A DNA stretch of 64,000 bases from Paratinospora sagittata (lineage: Eukaryota > Streptophyta > Magnoliopsida > Ranunculales > Menispermaceae), in NCBI GenBank assembly GCA_035771175.1, contig JAYMFD010002303.1, forward strand, positions 1 to 64,000. The letters run 5' to 3'. Positions 45,434 to 58,854 of this stretch are shown one piece after another (positions within the stretch are counted from its first letter, which is position 1; each line of letters starts with the position of its first letter). A program made the position numbers and the translations under genes. The notes beneath the pieces are model-generated. The model was not told where the DNA came from. It saw only the letters and a list, made by a program, of their open reading frames with translations, and made no database searches.

Positions 45434-48295
45434 CCTCAAACATATTTTCTAAGTAAATTAAGTTCATTTAAACCAAAATTTGAGATTTAGGGGTCCAAAA
45501 TTCATCGGGATATTGGAACGGAGTTCCATCTATCCTGGGGGGTTGCTTGAATAATATTGGGACTCGCTAAAAGGGTAGGTGGAGAAAGCAATACGGTGGA
45601 TTGGTCGCGATTGCCTCAAACACATTTTTTAAGTTGATTTAGTTCATTTAAACCAAAATTTAAGATTTAGGGGTCAAAAATTCGTCGGGATATTGGAACG
45701 GAGTTCCATCTATTCTGGGGATTCCTAGAAGGATATTGGGACTCGCTTAAGAAGTTGGTGGCAAAGCAATCTGGTGCATTTGTCGCGATTGCCACAAACA
45801 CATTTTCTAAATAAGTTTAATTCATTTAAACCAAGATTTTAGAGTTGGGGGTCAAAAGTTCACCGGGATATTGGTACGGAGTTTCATCTATTCCGGTGGT
45901 TAATAGAAGGATATTGGGACTCGCACAAAGACTTGGTGGAGAAAGCAATCCGGTGGATTGGTCGCGATTGCCTCAAACACTTTTTCTAAGTATATTTAGT
46001 TCATTTAAACCAAAATTTAGATTTGGGGGTCAAAAATTCAACGGGATATTGGAACGAAGTTCCATCTATTCCGGGGGTTCCTAGAAGGATATTGGGACTC
46101 GCTCAAAGAGTTGGTGGAGAAAGCAATCTGGTGGATTGGTCGCGATTGCCTCAAACAATTTTTTTAAATAAATTTAATTCATTTAAACCAAAATTTGAGA
46201 TTTAGGGGTAAAAAATTCATCGGGATATTGGAACGGAGGTCCATTTATTCTGGGGGGTTGCTAGAAGGATATTGGGACTCGCTAAAAGAGTAGGTGGAGA
46301 AAGCAATCCGGTGGATTGGTCGCGATTGCCTCAAACACATTTTCTAAGTTAATTTAGTTCATTTAAACCAAAATTTGAGATTTAGGGGTCAAAAATTTAT
46401 CGGGATATTGGAACAAAGTTCCATCTATTCTGGGGGTTGCTTGAAAGATATTGGGACTCGCTCAAGGAGTAGGCGGAAAAAGCAATCCGGTGGATTGGTC
46501 GCAATTGCCTCAAACACTTTTTCTAAGTATATTTAGTTCATTTAAACCCACATTTTAGATTTGGGGGTCAAAAATTCACCGGGATATTGGAACGGAGTTC
46601 CATCTATTCCGGGGGTTCCTAGAAGGATATTGGGACTCGCTTAAGAAGTTGGTGGAAAAAGTAATCCGGTGGATTGGTCGCGATTGCCTCAAACACATTT
46701 TCTAAATAAGTTTAATTCATTTAAACCAAGATTTTAGAGTTGGGGGTCAAAAGTTCATCGGGATATTGGTACGGAGTTTCATCTATTCCGGTGGTTAATA
46801 GAAGGATGTTGGGACTCGCACAAAGACTTGGTGGAGAAAGCAATCCGGTGGATTGGTCGCGATTGCCTCAAACACTTTTTCTAAGTATATTTAGTTCATT
46901 TAAACCAAAATTTAGATTTGGGGGTCAAAAATTCAACGGGATATTGGAACGGAGTTCCATCTATTTCGGGGGTTCCTAAAAGGATATTGGGATTCGCTCC
47001 AAGAGTTGGTGGAGAAAGAAATCCGGTGGATTGGTCGCGATTGCCTCAAACACATTTTCTAAGTAAATTTAGTTCATTTAAACCAAAATTTGAGATTTAA
47101 TGGTCAAAAATTCATCGGGATATTGAAACGGTGTTCCATCTATTCTGGGGGTTGCTTGAAGGATATTGGACTTGCTCCAGGAGTAGGCGGAAAAAGCAAT
47201 CCGGTGGATTGGTCGCGATTGCCTCAAACACTTTTTCTAAGTATATTTAGTTCATTTAAACCCAAATTATAGATTTGGCGGTCAAAAAATCACCGGGATA
47301 TTGGAACGGAGTTCAATCTATTCCGGGGGTTCCTAGAAGGATATTAGGACTCGCACAAAGAGTTGGTGGAGAAAGCAATATGGTGGATTGGTCGCGATTG
47401 CCTCAAACACATTTCCTAAGTAAACTAAGTTCATTTAAACGAAAATTTGAGATTTAGGGGTCGAAAATTCATCGGCATATTGGAACGGAGTTCCATCTAT
47501 TCTGAGGGGTTGCTAGAAGGATATTGGGACTCGCTCAAAGAGTAGGTGGAGAAAGCAATACGGTGGATTGGTCGCGATTGCCTCAAACACATTTTCTAAG
47601 TAAATTTAGTTCATTTAAACCAAAATTTGAGATTTAATGGTCAAAAATTCATCTGGATATTGAAACGGTGTTCCATCTATTCTGGGGGTTGCTTGAAGGA
47701 TATTGGGACTTGCTCAAGGACTTGGTAGAAAAAGCAATCCGGTGGATTGGTCGCGATTGCCTCAAACACTTTTTCTAAGTAAATTTAATTCATTTAAACC
47801 AAAATTTAGATTTGGGGGTAAAAAATTCCATGGGATATAGGAACGTAGTTCCATCAATTCTGGGGGTTGCTAGAAGGATATTGGGACTCGCTTAAAGAGT
47901 AGGTGGAGAAAGCAATCAGGTAGATTGGTCGCGATTGCCTTAAACACATTTTCTAAGTAAATTTAGTTCATTTAAACCAAAATTTAAGATTTAGGGGTCA
48001 AAAATTCGTCGGGATATTGGTACGGAGTTCCATCTATTCTGGGGGTTCCTAGAAGGATATTGGGACTCGCTTAAGAAGTTGGTGGAAAAAGCAATCTGGT
48101 GGATTGGTCGCGATTGCCACAAACACATTTTCTAAATAAGTTTAATTCATTTAAACCAAGATTTTAGAGTTGGGGGTCAAAAGTTCACCGGGACATTGGT
48201 ACGGAGTTTCATCTATTCCGGTGGTTAATAGAAGGATATTGGGACTCGCACAAAGACTTGGTGGAGAAAGCAATCCGGTGGATTGGTCGCGATTG
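45434..48295 (+). repeat. 2862-bp 16-mer HOR, copy 1
   Basis: Starts with 'cctcaaacatattttc' and 'ggggtccaaaattc'. It includes 'tggtggcaaagcaatctggtgc' with 'gattgccacaaac', 'aacaatttttttaaataaattt', 'aaacccacattttag', 'gggattcgctccaagag', 'gatttggcggtcaaaaaatc' and 'ccatgggatataggaacg'. The next copy starts at 48296, exactly 2862 bp later. Confidence 0.92.
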
Positions 48296-51157
48296 CCTCA
48301 AACATATTTTCTAAGTAAATTAAGTTCATTTAAACCAAAATTTGAGATTTAGGGGTCCAAAATTCATCGGGATATTGGAACGGAGTTCCATCTATCCTGG
48401 GGGGTTGCTTGAATAATATTGGGACTCGCTAAAAGGGTAGGTGGAGAAAGCAATACGGTGGATTGGTCGCGATTGCCTCAAACACATTTTTTAAGTTGAT
48501 TTAGTTCATTTAAACCAAAATTTAAGATTTAGGGGTCAAAAATTCGTCGGGATATTGGAACGGAGTTCCATCTATTCTGGGGATTCCTAGAAGGATATTG
48601 GGACTCGCTTAAGAAGTTGGTGGCAAAGCAATCTGGTGCATTTGTCGCGATTGCCACAAACACATTTTCTAAATAAGTTTAATTCATTTAAACCAAGATT
48701 TTAGAGTTGGGGGTCAAAAGTTCACCGGGATATTGGTACGGAGTTTCATCTATTCCGGTGGTTAATAGAAGGATATTGGGACTCGCACAAAGACTTGGTG
48801 GAGAAAGCAATCCGGTGGATTGGTCGCGATTGCCTCAAACACTTTTTCTAAGTATATTTAGTTCATTTAAACCAAAATTTAGATTTGGGGGTCAAAAATT
48901 CAACGGGATATTGGAACGAAGTTCCATCTATTCCGTGGGTTCCTAGAAGGATATTGGGACTCGCTCAAAGAGTTGGTGGAGAAAGCAATCTGGTGGATTG
49001 GTCGCGATTGCCTCAAACAATTTTTTTAAATAAATTTAATTCATTTAAACCAAAATTTGAGATTTAGGGGTAAAAAATTCATCGGGATATTGGAACGGAG
49101 GTCCATTTATTCTGGGGGGTTGCTAGAAGGATATTGGGACTCGCTAAAAGAGTAGGTGGAGAAAGCAATCCGGTGGATTGGTCGCGATTGCCTCAAACAC
49201 ATTTTCTAAGTTAATTTAGTTCATTTAAACCAAAATTTGAGATTTAGGGGTCAAAAATTTATCGGGATATTGGAACAAAGTTCCATCTATTCTGGGGGTT
49301 GCTTGAAAGATATTGGGACTCGCTCAAGGAGTAGGCGGAAAAAGCAATCCGGTGGATTGGTCGCAATTGCCTCAAACACTTTTTCTAAGTATATTTAGTT
49401 CATTTAAACCCACATTTTAGATTTGGGGGTCAAAAATTCACCGGGATATTGGAACGGAGTTCCATCTATTCCGGGGGTTCCTAGAAGGATATTGGGACTC
49501 GCTTAAGAAGTTGGTGGAAAAAGTAATCCGGTGGATTGGTCGCGATTGCCTCAAACACATTTTCTAAATAAGTTTAATTCATTTAAACCAAGATTTTAGA
49601 GTTGGGGGTCAAAAGTTCATCGGGATATTGGTACGGAGTTTCATCTATTCCGGTGGTTAATAGAAGGATGTTGGGACTCGCACAAAGACTTGGTGGAGAA
49701 AGCAATCCGGTGGATTGGTCGCGATTGCCTCAAACACTTTTTCTAAGTATATTTAGTTCATTTAAACCAAAATTTAGATTTGGGGGTCAAAAATTCAACG
49801 GGATATTGGAACGGAGTTCCATCTATTTCGGGGGTTCCTAAAAGGATATTGGGATTCGCTCCAAGAGTTGGTGGAGAAAGAAATCCGGTGGATTGGTCGC
49901 GATTGCCTCAAACACATTTTCTAAGTAAATTTAGTTCATTTAAACCAAAATTTGAGATTTAATGGTCAAAAATTCATCGGGATATTGAAACGGTGTTCCA
50001 TCTATTCTGGGGGTTGCTTGAAGGATATTGGACTTGCTCCAGGAGTAGGCGGAAAAAGCAATCCGGTGGATTGGTCGCGATTGCCTCAAACACTTTTTCT
50101 AAGTATATTTAGTTCATTTAAACCCAAATTATAGATTTGGCGGTCAAAAAATCACCGGGATATTGGAACGGAGTTCAATCTATTCCGGGGGTTCCTAGAA
50201 GGATATTAGGACTCGCACAAAGAGTTGGTGGAGAAAGCAATATGGTGGATTGGTCGCGATTGCCTCAAACACATTTCCTAAGTAAACTAAGTTCATTTAA
50301 ACGAAAATTTGAGATTTAGGGGTCGAAAATTCATCTGCATATTGGAACGGAGTTCCATCTATTCTGAGGGGTTGCTAGAAGGATATTGGGACTCGCTCAA
50401 AGAGTAGGTGGAGAAAGCAATACGGTGGATTGGTCGCGATTGCCTCAAACACATTTTCTAAGTAAATTTAGTTCATTTAAACCAAAATTTGAGATTTAAT
50501 GGTCAAAAATTCATCTGGATATTGAAACGGTGTTCCATCTATTCTGGGGGTTGCTTGAAGGATATTGGGACTTGCTCAAGGACTTGGTAGAAAAAGCAAT
50601 CCGGTGGATTGGTCGCGATTGCCTCAAACACTTTTTCTAAGTAAATTTAATTCATTTAAACCAAAATTTAGATTTGGGGGTAAAAAATTCCATGGGATAT
50701 AGGAACGTAGTTCCATCAATTCTGGGGGTTGCTAGAAGGATATTGGGACTCGCTTAAAGAGTAGGTGGAGAAAGCAATCAGGTAGATTGGTCGCGATTGC
50801 CTTAAACACATTTTCTAAGTAAATTTAGTTCATTTAAACCAAAATTTAAGATTTAGGGGTCAAAAATTCGTCGGGATATTGGTACGGAGTTCCATCTATT
50901 CTGGGGGTTCCTAGAAGGATATTGGGACTCGCTTAAGAAGTTGGTGGAAAAAGCAATCTGGTGGATTGGTCGCGATTGCCACAAACACATTTTCTAAATA
51001 AGTTTAATTCATTTAAACCAAGATTTTAGAGTTGGGGGTCAAAAGTTCACCGGGACATTGGTACGGAGTTTCATCTATTCCGGTGGTTAATAGAAGGATA
51101 TTGGGACTCGCACAAAGACTTGGTGGAGAAAGCAATCCGGTGGATTGGTCGCGATTG
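48296..51157 (+). repeat. 2862-bp 16-mer HOR, copy 2
   Basis: Repeats copy 1 with few differences, such as 'attccgtgggttcc' near 48933 (copy 1 'attccgggggttcc') and 'ttcatctgcatattgg' near 50331 (copy 1 'ttcatcggcatattgg'). Confidence 0.92.
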
Positions 51158-53306
51158 CCTCAAACACTTTTTCTAAGTATATTTAGTTCATTTAAACCAA
51201 AATTTAGATTTGGGGGTCAAAAATTCAACGGGATATTGGAACGAAGTTCCATCTATTCCGGGGGTTCCTAGAAGGATATTGGGACTCGCTCAAAGAGTTG
51301 GTGGAGAAAGCAATCTGGTGGATTGGTCGCGATTGCCTCAAACAATTTTTTTAAATAAATTTAATTCATTTAAACCAAAATTTGAGATTTAGGGGTAAAA
51401 AATTCATCGGGATATTGGAACGGAGGTCCATTTATTCTGGGGGGTTGCTAGAAGGATATTGGGACTCGCTAAAAGAGTAGGTGGAGAAAGCAATCCGGTG
51501 GATTGGTCGCGATTGCCTCAAACACATTTTCTAAGTTAATTTAGTTCATTTAAACCAAAATTTGAGATTTAGGGGTCAAAAATTTATCGGGATATTGGAA
51601 CAAAGTTCCATCTATTCTGGGGGTTGCTTGAAAGATATTGGGACTCGCTCAAGGAGGAGGCGGAAAAAGCAATTTGGTGGATTGGTCGCAATTGCCTCAA
51701 ACACTTTTTCTAAGTATATTTAGTTCATTTAAACCCAAATTTTAGATTTGGGGGTCAAAAATTCACCGGGATATTGGAACGGAGTTCCATCTATTCCGGG
51801 GGTTCCTAAAAGGATATTGGGACTCGCTTAAGAAGTTGGTGAAAAAAGTAATCCGGTGGATTGGTCGCGATTGCCTCAAACACATTTTCTAAATAAGTTT
51901 AATTCATTTAAACCAAGATTTTAGAGTTGGGGGTCAAAAGTTCACCGGGATATTGGTACGGAGTTTCATCTATTCCGGTGGCTAATAGAAGGATATTGGG
52001 ACTCGCACAAAGACTTGGTGGAGAAAGCAATCCGGTGGATTGGTCGCGATTGCCTCAAACACTTTTTCTAAGTATATTTAGTTCATTTAAACCAAAATGT
52101 AGATTTGGGGGTCAAAAATTTAACGGGATATTGGAACGGAGTTCCATCTATTTCGGGGGTTCCTAAAAGGATATTGGGACTCGCTCCAAGAGTTGGTGGA
52201 GAAAGCAATCTGGTGGATTGGTCGCGATTGCCTCAAAGAAATTTTCTAAATAAATTTAATTCATTTAAACCAAAATTTGAGATTTAGGGGTAAAAAATTC
52301 ATCGGGATATTGGAGTGGAGTTCCATTTATTCTGGGGGGTTGCTAGAAGGATATTGGGACTCGCTAAAAGAGTAGGTGGAGAAAGCAATCCGGTGGATTG
52401 GTCACGATTGCCTCAAACAAATTTTCTAAGTTAATTTAGTTCATTTAAACCAAAATTTGAGATTTAGGGATCAAAAATTCATCGGGATATTGGAACGGAG
52501 TTCCATCAATTCTGGGGGTTGCTTGAAGGATATTGGGACTCGCTCCAGGAGTAGGCGGAAAAAGCAATCCGGTGGATTGGTCGCGATTGCCTCAAACACT
52601 TTTTCTAAGTATATTTAGTTCATTTAAACCCAAATTTTAGATTTGGGGGTCAAAAATTCATCGGGATATTGGAACGGAGTTCCATCTATTCCGGGGGTTC
52701 CTAGAAGGATATTAGGACTCGCTCAAAGAGTTGGTGGAGAAAGCAATATGGTGGATTGGTCGCGATTGCCTCAAACACATTTCCTAAGTAAATTAAGTTC
52801 ATTTAAACGAAATTTTGAGATTTCGGGGTCAAAAATTCATCGGCATATTGGAACGGAGTTCCATCTATTCTGAGGGGTTGCTAGAAGGATATTGGGACTC
52901 GCTCAAAGAGTAGGTGGAGAAAGCAATACGGTGGATTGGTCGCGATTGCCTCAAACACATTTTCTAAGTAAATTTAGTTCATTTAAACCAAAATTTGAGA
53001 TTTAATGGTCAAAAATTCATCTGGATATTGAAACGGTGTTCCATCTATTCTGGGGGTTCCTAGAAGGATATTGGGACTCGCTTAAGAAGTTGGTGGAAAA
53101 AGCAATCTGGTGGATTGGTCGCGATTGCCACAAACACATTTTCTAAATAAGTTTAATTCATTTAAACCAAGATTTTAGAGTTGGGGGTCAAAAGTTCACC
53201 GGGATATTGGTACGGAGTTTCATCTATTCCGGTGGTTAATAGAAGGATATTGGGACTCGCACAAAGACTTGGTGGAGAAAGCAATCCGGTGGATTGATCG
53301 CGATTG
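51158..53306 (+). repeat. 16-mer HOR, rearranged copy 3 (2149 bp, 12 monomers)
   Basis: Starts at the position equivalent to 48833, so the first three monomers (537 bp) are missing. It then follows copy 2 at +2325. Near 52200-52590 a B and a C monomer stand where copy 2 has one E monomer. Near 53050 it jumps ahead by two monomers. The net change is 16 - 3 + 1 - 2 = 12, matching 2149 bp. The B monomer has 'cctcaaagaaatttt', otherwise typical of the next block. Confidence 0.88.
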
Positions 53307-53485
53307 CCTCAAACACATTTTTTAAGTAAATTTAGTTCATTTAATCCAAAATTTGAGATTTATGGGTCAAAAATTCATCGGGATATTGGAACGGAGTTCC
53401 ATCTATTCTGGGGGTTGCTTGATGGATATTGGTACTCGCTCAAGGAGTAGGCGGAAAAAGCAATCCGGTGGATTGGTCGCGATTG
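53307..53485 (+). repeat. Linking monomer between the 16-mer and 10-mer blocks
   Basis: An F-like monomer with 'atttaatccaaaatttg', 'gatttatgggtc' and 'gcttgatggatattggtactcg'. It resembles the 'atttatggg...ggtactcgctcaagg' monomers at 5189 and 9297 and at the start of units gamma and delta, and belongs to neither neighbouring HOR. Confidence 0.78.
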
Positions 53486-55275
53486 CCTCAAACACTTTTT
53501 CTAAGTATATTTAGTTCATTTAAACCAAAATTTTAGATTTGGGGGTCAAAAATTCACCGGGATATTGGAACGGAGTTCCATCTATTTCGGGGGTTCCTAG
53601 AAGGATATTAGGACTCGCTCAAAGAGTTGGTGGAGAAAGCAATCTGGTGGATGGGTCGCGATTGCCTCGAACACTTTTTCTAAGTATATTTAGTTCATTT
53701 AAACCAAAATTTAGATTCGGGGGTCAAAAATTCAACGGGATATTGGAACGGAGTTCCATTTATTTCGGGGGTTCCTAGAAGGATATTGGGACTCGCTCAA
53801 AGAGTTGGTGGAGAAAGCAATTTGGTGGATTGGACGCGATTGCCTCAAACAAATTTACTAAATGAATTTAATTCATTTAAACCAAAATTTGAGATTTAGG
53901 GGTAAAAAATTAATCGGGATATTGGAACGGAGTTCCATTTATTCTGGGGGGTTGCTAGAAGGATATTGGGAGTCGCTAAAAGAGAAGGTGGAGGAAGCAA
54001 TCCGGTGGATTGGTCGCGATTGCCTCAAACACATTTTCTAAGTTAATTTAGTTCATTTAAACGAAAATTTGAGATTTAGGGGTCAAAATATCATCGGGAT
54101 ATTGGAACGGAGTTCCATCTATTCTGGGGTTTGCTTAAAGGATATTGGGACTCGCTCAAGGAGTAGGCGGAAAAAACAATCCGGTGGATTGGTCGCGCTT
54201 GCCTCAAACACTTTTTCTAAGTATATTTAGTTCATTTAAACCCAAATTTTAGATTTGGGGGTCAAAAATTCACCGGGATATTGGAACGGAGTTCCATCTA
54301 TTTCGGGGGTTCCTAGAAGGATATTGGGACTCGCTCAAAGAGTTGGTGGAGAAAGCAATCTGGTGGATTGGTCGCGATTACCTCAAACAAATTTTCTAAC
54401 TAAATTTAGTTCATTTAAACCAAAATTTGAGATTTAGGGGTCAAAAATTCATCGGGATATTGGAACGGAGTTCCATCTATTCTGGGGTTTGCTTGAAGGA
54501 TATTGGGACTCGCTCAAGGAGTAGGCGGAAAAAACAATTCGGTGGATTGGTCGCGATTGCCTCAAACACTTTTTCTAAGTATATTTAGTTCATTTAAACC
54601 CAAATTTTAGATTTGGGGGTCAAAAATTCACCGGGATATTGGAACGGAGTTCCATCTATTTCGGGGGTTCCTAGAAGGATATTGGGACTCGCACAAAGAC
54701 TTGGTGGAGAAAGCAATCCGGTGGATTGGTCGCGATTGCCTCAAACACTTTTTCTAAGTATATTTAGTTCATTTAAACCAAAATTTAGATTTGGGGGTGA
54801 CAAATTCAACGGGATATTGGAACGTAGTTCCGTCTATTTCGGGGGTTCCTAGAAGGATATTGGGACTCGCTCAAAGAGTTGGTGGAGAAAGCAATCTGTT
54901 GGATTGGTCGCGATTGCCTCAAAGAAATTTTCTAAATAAATTTAATTCATTTAAACCAAAATTTGAGATTTAGGGGTAAAAAATTCATCGGGATATTGGA
55001 ATGGAGATCCATTTATTCTGGGGGGTTGCTAGAAGGATATTGGGACTCGCTAAAAGAGTAGGTGGAGAAAGCAATCCGGTGGATTGGTCGCGATTGCCTC
55101 AAACACATTTTCCAAGTTAATTTAGTTCATTTAAACCAAAATTTGAGATTTAGGAGGTAAAAATTCATCGGGATATTGGAACGGAGTTCCATCGATTTTG
55201 GGGGTTGCTTGAAGGATATTGGGACTCGCTCCAGGAGTAGGCGGAAAAAGCAATCCGGTGGATTGGTCGCGATTG
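53486..55275 (+). repeat. 1790-bp 10-mer HOR, unit 1
   Basis: Ten monomers. Markers are 'gatattaggactcg' (monomer 1), 'atttagattcgggggtc' (2), 'aaatttactaaatgaattt' (3), 'aaacgaaaatttg' with 'caaaatatcatcgg' (4), 'gcgattacctcaaac', 'ggggtttgcttgaagg', a D-derived 'cgcacaaagacttgg', 'ggaacgtagttccgtc', 'cctcaaagaaatttt' and 'atcgattttggggg'. The next unit begins 1790 bp later. Confidence 0.92.
53859..53879. repeat. 21-bp palindrome (10-bp arms) in the 10-mer HOR
   Basis: TAAATGAATT-T-AATTCATTTA: perfect 10-bp arms around one base, in monomer 3 of the 10-mer HOR. It recurs at 57439-57459, 59228-59248, 61555-61575, 63166-63186 and 63882-63902. Unit 2 has 'aataaatt' in the left arm, one mismatch, as do B monomers elsewhere. 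Confidence 0.85.
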
Positions 55276-57065
55276 CCTCAAACACTTTTTCTAAGTATAT
55301 TTAGTTCATTTAAACCAAAATTTTAGATTTGGGGGTCAAAAATTCACCGGGATATTGGAACGGAGTTCCATCTATTTCGGGGGTTCCTAGAAGGATATTA
55401 GGACTCGCTCAAAGAGTTGGTGGAGAAAGCAATCTGGTGGATTGGTCGCGATTGCCTCAAACACTTTTTCTAAGTATATTTAGTTCATTTAAACCAAAAT
55501 TTAGATTCGGGGGTCAAAAATTCAACGGGATATTGGAACGGAGTTCCATTTATTTCGGGGGTTCCTAGAAGGATATTGGGACTCGCTCAAAGAGTTGGTG
55601 GAGAAAGCAATTTGGTGGATTGGTCGCGATTGCCTCAAACAAATTTACTAAATAAATTTAATTCATTTAAACCAAAATTTGAGATGTAGGGGTAAAAAAT
55701 TAATCGGGATATTGGAATGGAGTTCCATTTATTCTGGGGGGTTGCTAGAAGGATATTGGGAGTCGCTAAAAGAGTAGGTGGAGAAAGCAATCCGGTGGAT
55801 TGGTCGCGATTGCCTCAAACACATTTTCTAAGTTAATTTAGTTCATTTAAACGAAAATTTGAGATTTAGGGGTCAAAATATCATCGGGATATTGGAACGG
55901 AGTTCCATCTATTCTGGGGTTTGCTTAAAGGATATTGGGACTCGCTCAAGGAGTAGGCGGAAAAAACAATCCGGTGGATTGGTCGCGCTTGCCTCAAACA
56001 CTTTTTCTAAGTATATTTAGTTCATTTAAACCCAAATTTTAGATTTGGGGGTCAAAAATTCACCGGGATATTGGAACGGAGTTCCATCTATTTCGGGGGT
56101 TCCTAAAAGGATATTGGGACTCGCTCAAAGAGTTGGTGGAGAAAGCAATCTGGTGGATTGGTCGCGATTACCTCAAACAAATTTTCTAACTAAATTTAGT
56201 TCATTTAAACCAAAATTTGAGATTTAGGGGTCAAAAATTCATCGGGATATTGGAACGGAGTTCCATCTATTCTGGGGTTTGCTTGAAGGATATTGGGACT
56301 CGCTCAAGGAGTAGGCGGAAAAAACAATCCGGTGGATTGGTCGCGATTGCCTCAAACACTTTTTCTAAGTATATTTAGTTCATTTAAACCCAAATTTTAG
56401 ATTTGGGGGTCAAAAATTCACCGGGATATTGGAACGGAGTTCCATCTATTTCGGGGGTTCCTAGAAGGATATTGGGACTCGCACAAAGACTTGGTGGAGA
56501 AAGCAATATGGTGGATTGGTCGCGATTGCCTCAAACACTTTTTCTGATTATATTTAGTTCATTTAAACCAAAATTTAGATTTGGGGGTCACAAATTCAAC
56601 GGGATATTGGAACGTAGTTCCGTCTATTTCGGGGGTTCCTAGAAGGATATTGGGACTCGCTCAAAGAGTTGGTGGAGAAAGCAATATGGTGGATTGGTCG
56701 CGATTGCCTCAAAGAAATTTTCTAAATAAATTTAATTCATTTAAACCAAAATTTGAGATTTAGGGGTAAAAAATTCATCGGGATATTGGAATGGAGTTCC
56801 ATTTATTCTGGGGGGTTGCTAGAAGGATATTGGGACTCGCTAAAAGAGTAGGTGGAGAAAGCAATCCGGTGGATTGGTCGCAATTGCCTCAAACACATTT
56901 TCTAAGTTAATTTAGTTCATTTAAACCAAAATTTGAGATTTAGGGGTCAAAAATTCATCGGGATATTGGAACGGAGTTCCATCGATTTTGGGGGTTGCTT
57001 GAAGGATATTGGGACTCGCTCCAGGAGTAGGCGGAAAAAGCAATCCGGTGGATTGGTCGCGATTG
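55276..57065 (+). repeat. 1790-bp 10-mer HOR, unit 2
   Basis: Same order as unit 1. Private variants include 'ctaaataaattt' instead of 'ctaaatgaattt' near 55648, which breaks the palindrome seen in other units, and 'tttctgattatattt' near 56541. Confidence 0.92.
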
Positions 57066-58854
57066 CCTCAAAACACTTTTTCTAAGTATATTTAGTTCAT
57101 TTAAACCAAAATTTTAGATTTGGGGTCAAAAATTCACCGGGATATTCGAACGGAGTTCCATCTATTTCGGGGGTTCCTAGAAGGATATTAGGACTCGCTC
57201 AAAAAGTTGGTGGAGAAAGCAATCTGGTGGATTGGTCGCGATTGCCTCAAACACTTTTTCTAAGTATATTTAGTTCATTTAAACCAAAATTTAGATTCGG
57301 GGGTCGAAAATTCGACGGGATATTGGAACGGAGTTCTATTTATTTCGGGGGTTCCTAGTAGGATATTGGGACTCGCTCAAAGAGTTGGTGGAGAAAGCAA
57401 TTTGGTGGATTGGTCGCGATTGCCTCAAACAAATTTACTAAATGAATTTAATTCATTTAAACCAAAATTTGAGATTTAGGGGTAAAAAATTAATCGGGAT
57501 ATTGGAACGGAGTTCCATTTATTCTGGGGGGTTGCTAGAAGGATATTGGGAGTCGCTAAAAGAGTAGGTGGAGAAAGCAATCCGGTGGATTGGTCGCGAT
57601 TGCCTCAAACACATTTTCTAAGTTAATTTAGTTCATTTAAACGAAAATTTGAGATTTAGGGGTCAAAATATCATCGGGATATTGGAACGGAGTTCCATCT
57701 ATTCTGGGGTTTGCTTAAAGGATCTTGGGACTCGCTCAAGGAGTAGGCGGAAAAACAATCCGGTGGATTGGTCGCGATTGCCTCAAACACTTTTTCTAAG
57801 TATATTTAGTTCATTTAAACCCAAATTTTAGATTTGGGGGTCAAAAATTCACCGGGATATTGGAACGGAGTTCCATCTATTTCGGGGGTTCCTAGAAGGA
57901 TATTGGGACTCGCTCAAAGAGTTGGTGGAGAAAGCAATCTGGTGGATTGGTCGTGATTACCTCAAACAAATTTTCTAACTAAATTTAGTTCATTTAAACC
58001 AAAATTTGAGATTTAGGGGTCAAAAATTCGTCGGGATATTGGAACGGAGTTCCATCTATTCTGGGGTTTGCTTGAAGGATATTGGGACTCGCTCAAGGAG
58101 TAGGCGGAAAAAACAATTCGGTGGATTGGTCGCGATTGCCTCAAACACTTTTTCTAAGTATATTTAGTTCATTTAAACCCAAATTTTAGATTTGGGGGTC
58201 AAAAATTCACTGGGATATTGGAACGGAGTTCCATCTATTTCGGGGGTTCCTAGAAGGATATTGGGACTCGCACAAAGACTTGGTGGAGAAAGCAATCCGG
58301 TGGATTGGTCGCGATTGCCTCAAACACTTTTTCTAAGTATATTTAGTTCATTTAAACCAAAATTTAGATTTGGGGGTGACAAATTCAACGGGATATTGGA
58401 ACGTAGTTCCGTCTATTTCGGGGGTTCCTAGAAGGATATTGGGACTCGCTCAAAGAGTTGGTGGAGAAAGCAATCTGTTGGATTGGTCGCGATTGCCTCA
58501 AAGAAATTTTCTAAATAAATTTAATTCATTTAAACTAAAATTTGAGATTTAGGGGTAAAAAATTCATCGGGATATTGGAATGGAGTTCCATTTATTCTGG
58601 GGGGTTGCTAGAAGGATATTGGGACTCGCTAAAAGAGTAGGTGGAGAAAGCAATCCGGTGGATTGGTCGCGATTGCCTCAAACACATTTTCTAAGTTAAT
58701 TTAGTTCATTTAAACCAAAATTTGAGATTTAGGAGTCAAAAATTCATCGGGATATTGGAACGGAGTTCCATCGATTTTGGGGGTTGCTTGAAGGATATTG
58801 GGACTCGCTCCAGGAGTAGGCGGAAAAAGCAATCCGGTGGATTGGTCGCGATTG
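57066..58854 (+). repeat. 10-mer HOR, unit 3 (1789 bp)
   Basis: Same order. An extra A ('cctcaaaacac', 57066), a missing G ('gatttggggtc', near 57121) and one A fewer in 'ggcggaaaaacaatcc' near 57748 give a net -1 bp. Private substitutions include 'gtcgaaaattcgacggg' near 57303 and 'ggatcttggg' near 57721. Confidence 0.92.
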
